Origin: Pyrodictiaceae archaeon
GTDB taxonomy: Archaea > Thermoproteota > Thermoprotei_A > Sulfolobales > Pyrodictiaceae
Length of the DNA: 6,937 nt
Assembly (NCBI GenBank): GCA_027046525.1
Contig: JALTYD010000288.1
Location: 1 to 6,937 of the forward strand
Direction of reading: 5' to 3'
Below are positions 5,685-6,937 of the stretch, in pieces (within the stretch, counting starts at the first letter, position 1; every line of letters starts with the position of its first letter). The position numbers and the translations under genes are program-made. Below the pieces are notes generated by a model. That model saw nothing but the letters and a program-made list of their open reading frames with translations, searched no databases and was not told where the DNA came from.

Positions 5685-6562
5685 TACTCTGCTCGTCCAA
5701 AGAGGCCCTGTGGCCTTATTATGAGTAGTAGTATTAGTACGATGAATGCATATGCTTCTCTAGGGAGTATATAACCTAGATAGGATGTTAGTACTTCTTC
5801 GGCAACACCTAGTACTAGTCCGCCTACTAGTGCACCTACTATACTACCGAAGCCACCTAGTACTATTACTACGAGTGCTTTATATGCAACAATATCGCCC
5901 ATGTATGGAGATATTGATCCATAGTGTACAGCGTAGAGGAGACCTGCTATTCCTGCGAGTATAGAGCCTATAGCAAAATTTACGTAGACGATGTATGGCA
6001 TATTTACTCCTAGTGCTTGTGCAACCTCCATATCTTGTACTAGTGCTTGTGAAGCTATACCCATTTTAGTCTTAGAGTATGCTAGCCAGAGTGCTAGAGT
6101 TGCTAGTATTGTTACAGGGACTACTATTAAGCTGCTTGGTCTTAGAGTTATACCGCCTATATCTATAGGCTCAGTAGGTATACCTTCTATGTGGAAGCCC
6201 TTAGGATGATGGCCGAATATGTTTGCAATAAGTTCTTCTATTAGGAGGAAAGCTGCTATACTGAGCATTAATGGTATGTGGCGCGGCTTCTCCAGCATAG
6301 GCATGTAGAGTATCTTAGCAAGTATAATACCTGCTATTGCTGGTACTATAGCTGCAGCAGCAATAGCGAGGAGTATACTACCAGTAGATATGTAGGCTAG
6401 GTATGCTGCATAACCGCCTATAACATATACTCCTGCGTGGGCTATGTGTAGTACTTTGAGAAGACCATAGACTAGTGTTAGACCTAGAGCAGTTGCAGCG
6501 TATATCGAGCCTACTGTTAGACCACTGACTAGGTGTTGAACTAGTGTCTCTATAGATACCAT
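5684..6562 (-). CDS. livH: Branched-chain amino acid ABC transporter permease LivH
   Basis: 292-residue integral membrane subunit forming the transport channel with LivM. It begins QHLVSGLTVGSIYAATALGL (9-28), the typical LivH opening, followed by GLLKVLHIAHAGVYVIGGY (33-51). Further features are multiple hydrophobic helices, the ATPase-contact loop around KTKMGIASQALVQDMEVAQA (164-183), GGFGSIVGALVGG (236-248) and the C-terminal RPQGLFG (283-289). Length is normal. The ATG at 6562 is preceded by GGAG (6573-6570) with a 7-nt spacer. It is the first gene of the tight livHMGF set; an 89-bp gap separates it from livK. Its stop is joined to the livM ribosome binding site. Confidence 0.95.
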   Translation of the reverse strand: MVSIETLVQHLVSGLTVGSIYAATALGLTLVYGLLKVLHIAHAGVYVIGGYAAYLAYISTGSILLAIAAAAIVPAIAGIILAKILYMPMLEKPRHIPLMLSIAAFLLIEELIANIFGHHPKGFHIEGIPTEPIDIGGITLRPSSLIVVPVTILATLALWLAYSKTKMGIASQALVQDMEVAQALGVNMPYIVYVNFAIGSILAGIAGLLYAVHYGSISPYMGDIVAYKALVVIVLGGFGSIVGALVGGLVLGVAEEVLTSYLGYILPREAYAFIVLILLLIIRPQGLFGRAE

Positions 6563-6632
6563 CTCTATTCTCCATCTAGTTTTCTCCGGCTAAACTACTA
6601 CCATGATATCTTTGTAAGAAGATAGAGTAGAG

Positions 6633-6643
6633 TTTAAAAAATA
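6633..6643 (-). promoter_or_regulatory. Possible TATA box for livHMGF
   Basis: The minus strand reads TATTTTTTAAA (6643-6633), with a TTTAAA core. Transcription could begin about 25 bp downstream, near 6610, giving a leader of roughly 50 nt that includes the livH ribosome binding site. It overlaps the oligo-T tract that may end the livK transcript, so the same bases may be read in two ways. Confidence 0.3.
6636..6641 (-). terminator. Oligo-T terminator candidate after livK
   Basis: Six T residues on the minus strand begin 10 nt after the livK stop codon. Partial termination here would give more binding protein than transporter, as is usual for ABC importers. No hairpin is needed in archaea and none is evident. 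Confidence 0.4.
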
Positions 6644-6651
6644 GACTAGGG

Positions 6652-6937
6652 CTACTCGCTTGGAACTATGATGTCTTCTTCTGTAATCATACCGTATCTA
6701 CGGAATTCACCATTCCTTACTATCTGGAGTGTTAGTTCTTTCACAGCATTACCTCCAGTAGTAAATCTTAGTATCTTTCCTGCTACACCATCGTAGTCTC
6801 TCAAGTCTCTTAGAGCACTCATTATCTTGTCTTTATCAAGTGATCCTGCTTTCTCTATAGCTTTTGCTAGTACCATTACTGCATCAAAAGCTGATGCTGC
6901 TACCATGTCTGGCTCTATACCTCTCTTCTCTCTATAC
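6652..6937 (-). CDS. livK: Branched-chain amino acid ABC transporter substrate-binding protein LivK (C-terminal part, cut by window edge)
   Basis: The 3' end of a periplasmic-type (extracellular, probably lipid- or membrane-anchored) ligand-binding protein; the 5' part lies beyond the right edge. The visible 94 residues contain GIEPDMVAASAFDAVMVLAK, AIEKAG, DKDKIMSALRDLRDYDGVAG, KILRFTTGGNAVKELTLQIV and the terminal NGEFRRYG. This matches the final helices and strands of the type I periplasmic-binding fold in Leu/Ile/Val-binding proteins (helix with the FDAV motif, ALR helix, G-x-I-x-F, G-N-A, then Q-V/I-x-N-G). It stops at TAG 6654-6652. Being first in the order K-H-M-G-F is the classical arrangement. 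The ligand cannot be told from this part; amides, urea or other amino acids are bound by relatives. Confidence 0.88.
   Translation of the reverse strand, partial: YREKRGIEPDMVAASAFDAVMVLAKAIEKAGSLDKDKIMSALRDLRDYDGVAGKILRFTTGGNAVKELTLQIVRNGEFRRYGMITEEDIIVPSE

Noticed and set aside
1..6937. CRISPR arrays, insertion sequences, integrase sites or other mobile elements
   Set aside because: No regularly spaced repeats, transposase frames, terminal inverted repeats or tRNA attachment sites were seen.

Overview
The window looks like a chromosomal segment of a hyperthermophilic crenarchaeon (Thermoproteota, probably Desulfurococcales-like). The reasons are archaeal-type gene starts (GGTG/GGAG Shine-Dalgarno motifs, GTG starts, a possible leaderless gene), TATA-like boxes and oligo-T tracts instead of bacterial promoter and terminator signals, heavy AGA/AGG/ATA/CTA codon use, and gene families common in heat-loving archaea. 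The species cannot be named from this stretch.

Layout from left to right. Positions 1-317 are largely gene-free. They hold a doubtful gene start running off the left edge and two adjacent perfect 14-bp palindromes in an AT-rich block. Positions 318-1134 (minus strand) hold a two-gene HEPN/MNT module: a HEPN-domain protein followed by an overlapping minimal nucleotidyltransferase, the arrangement of HepT/MntA toxin-antitoxin pairs. Positions 1135-1729 have no intact gene but include a possible badly decayed reading frame and the likely control region of the next gene. Positions 1730-3310 (plus strand) encode a 526-residue N-acyl-D-amino-acid deacylase of the amidohydrolase superfamily with all recognisable metal and substrate residues. 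It converges on the next operon with only 4 bp between stop codons.

Positions 3315-6937 (minus strand) are a branched-chain/hydrophobic amino acid ABC importer in the order livK (3' part only, cut by the right edge), livH, livM, livG, livF. LivK would capture the substrate outside the membrane, LivH and LivM form the channel, and LivG and LivF are the paired ATPases. The last four genes are tightly packed with overlaps, and each Shine-Dalgarno motif lies in or against the end of the previous gene. An 89-bp gap with an oligo-T tract and a TATA-like element separates livK from livHMGF. Together with the deacylase, the locus suggests amino acid or acyl-amino acid scavenging by a peptide- or amino-acid-fermenting organism; that functional link is inference.

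The most notable oddity is livM: its conserved first membrane helix is encoded in frame upstream of the first ATG, but that stretch contains no ATG, GTG or TTG although a near-perfect Shine-Dalgarno sequence precedes it. I see no clearly new biological system here; most of the window is recognisable families in ordinary arrangements.
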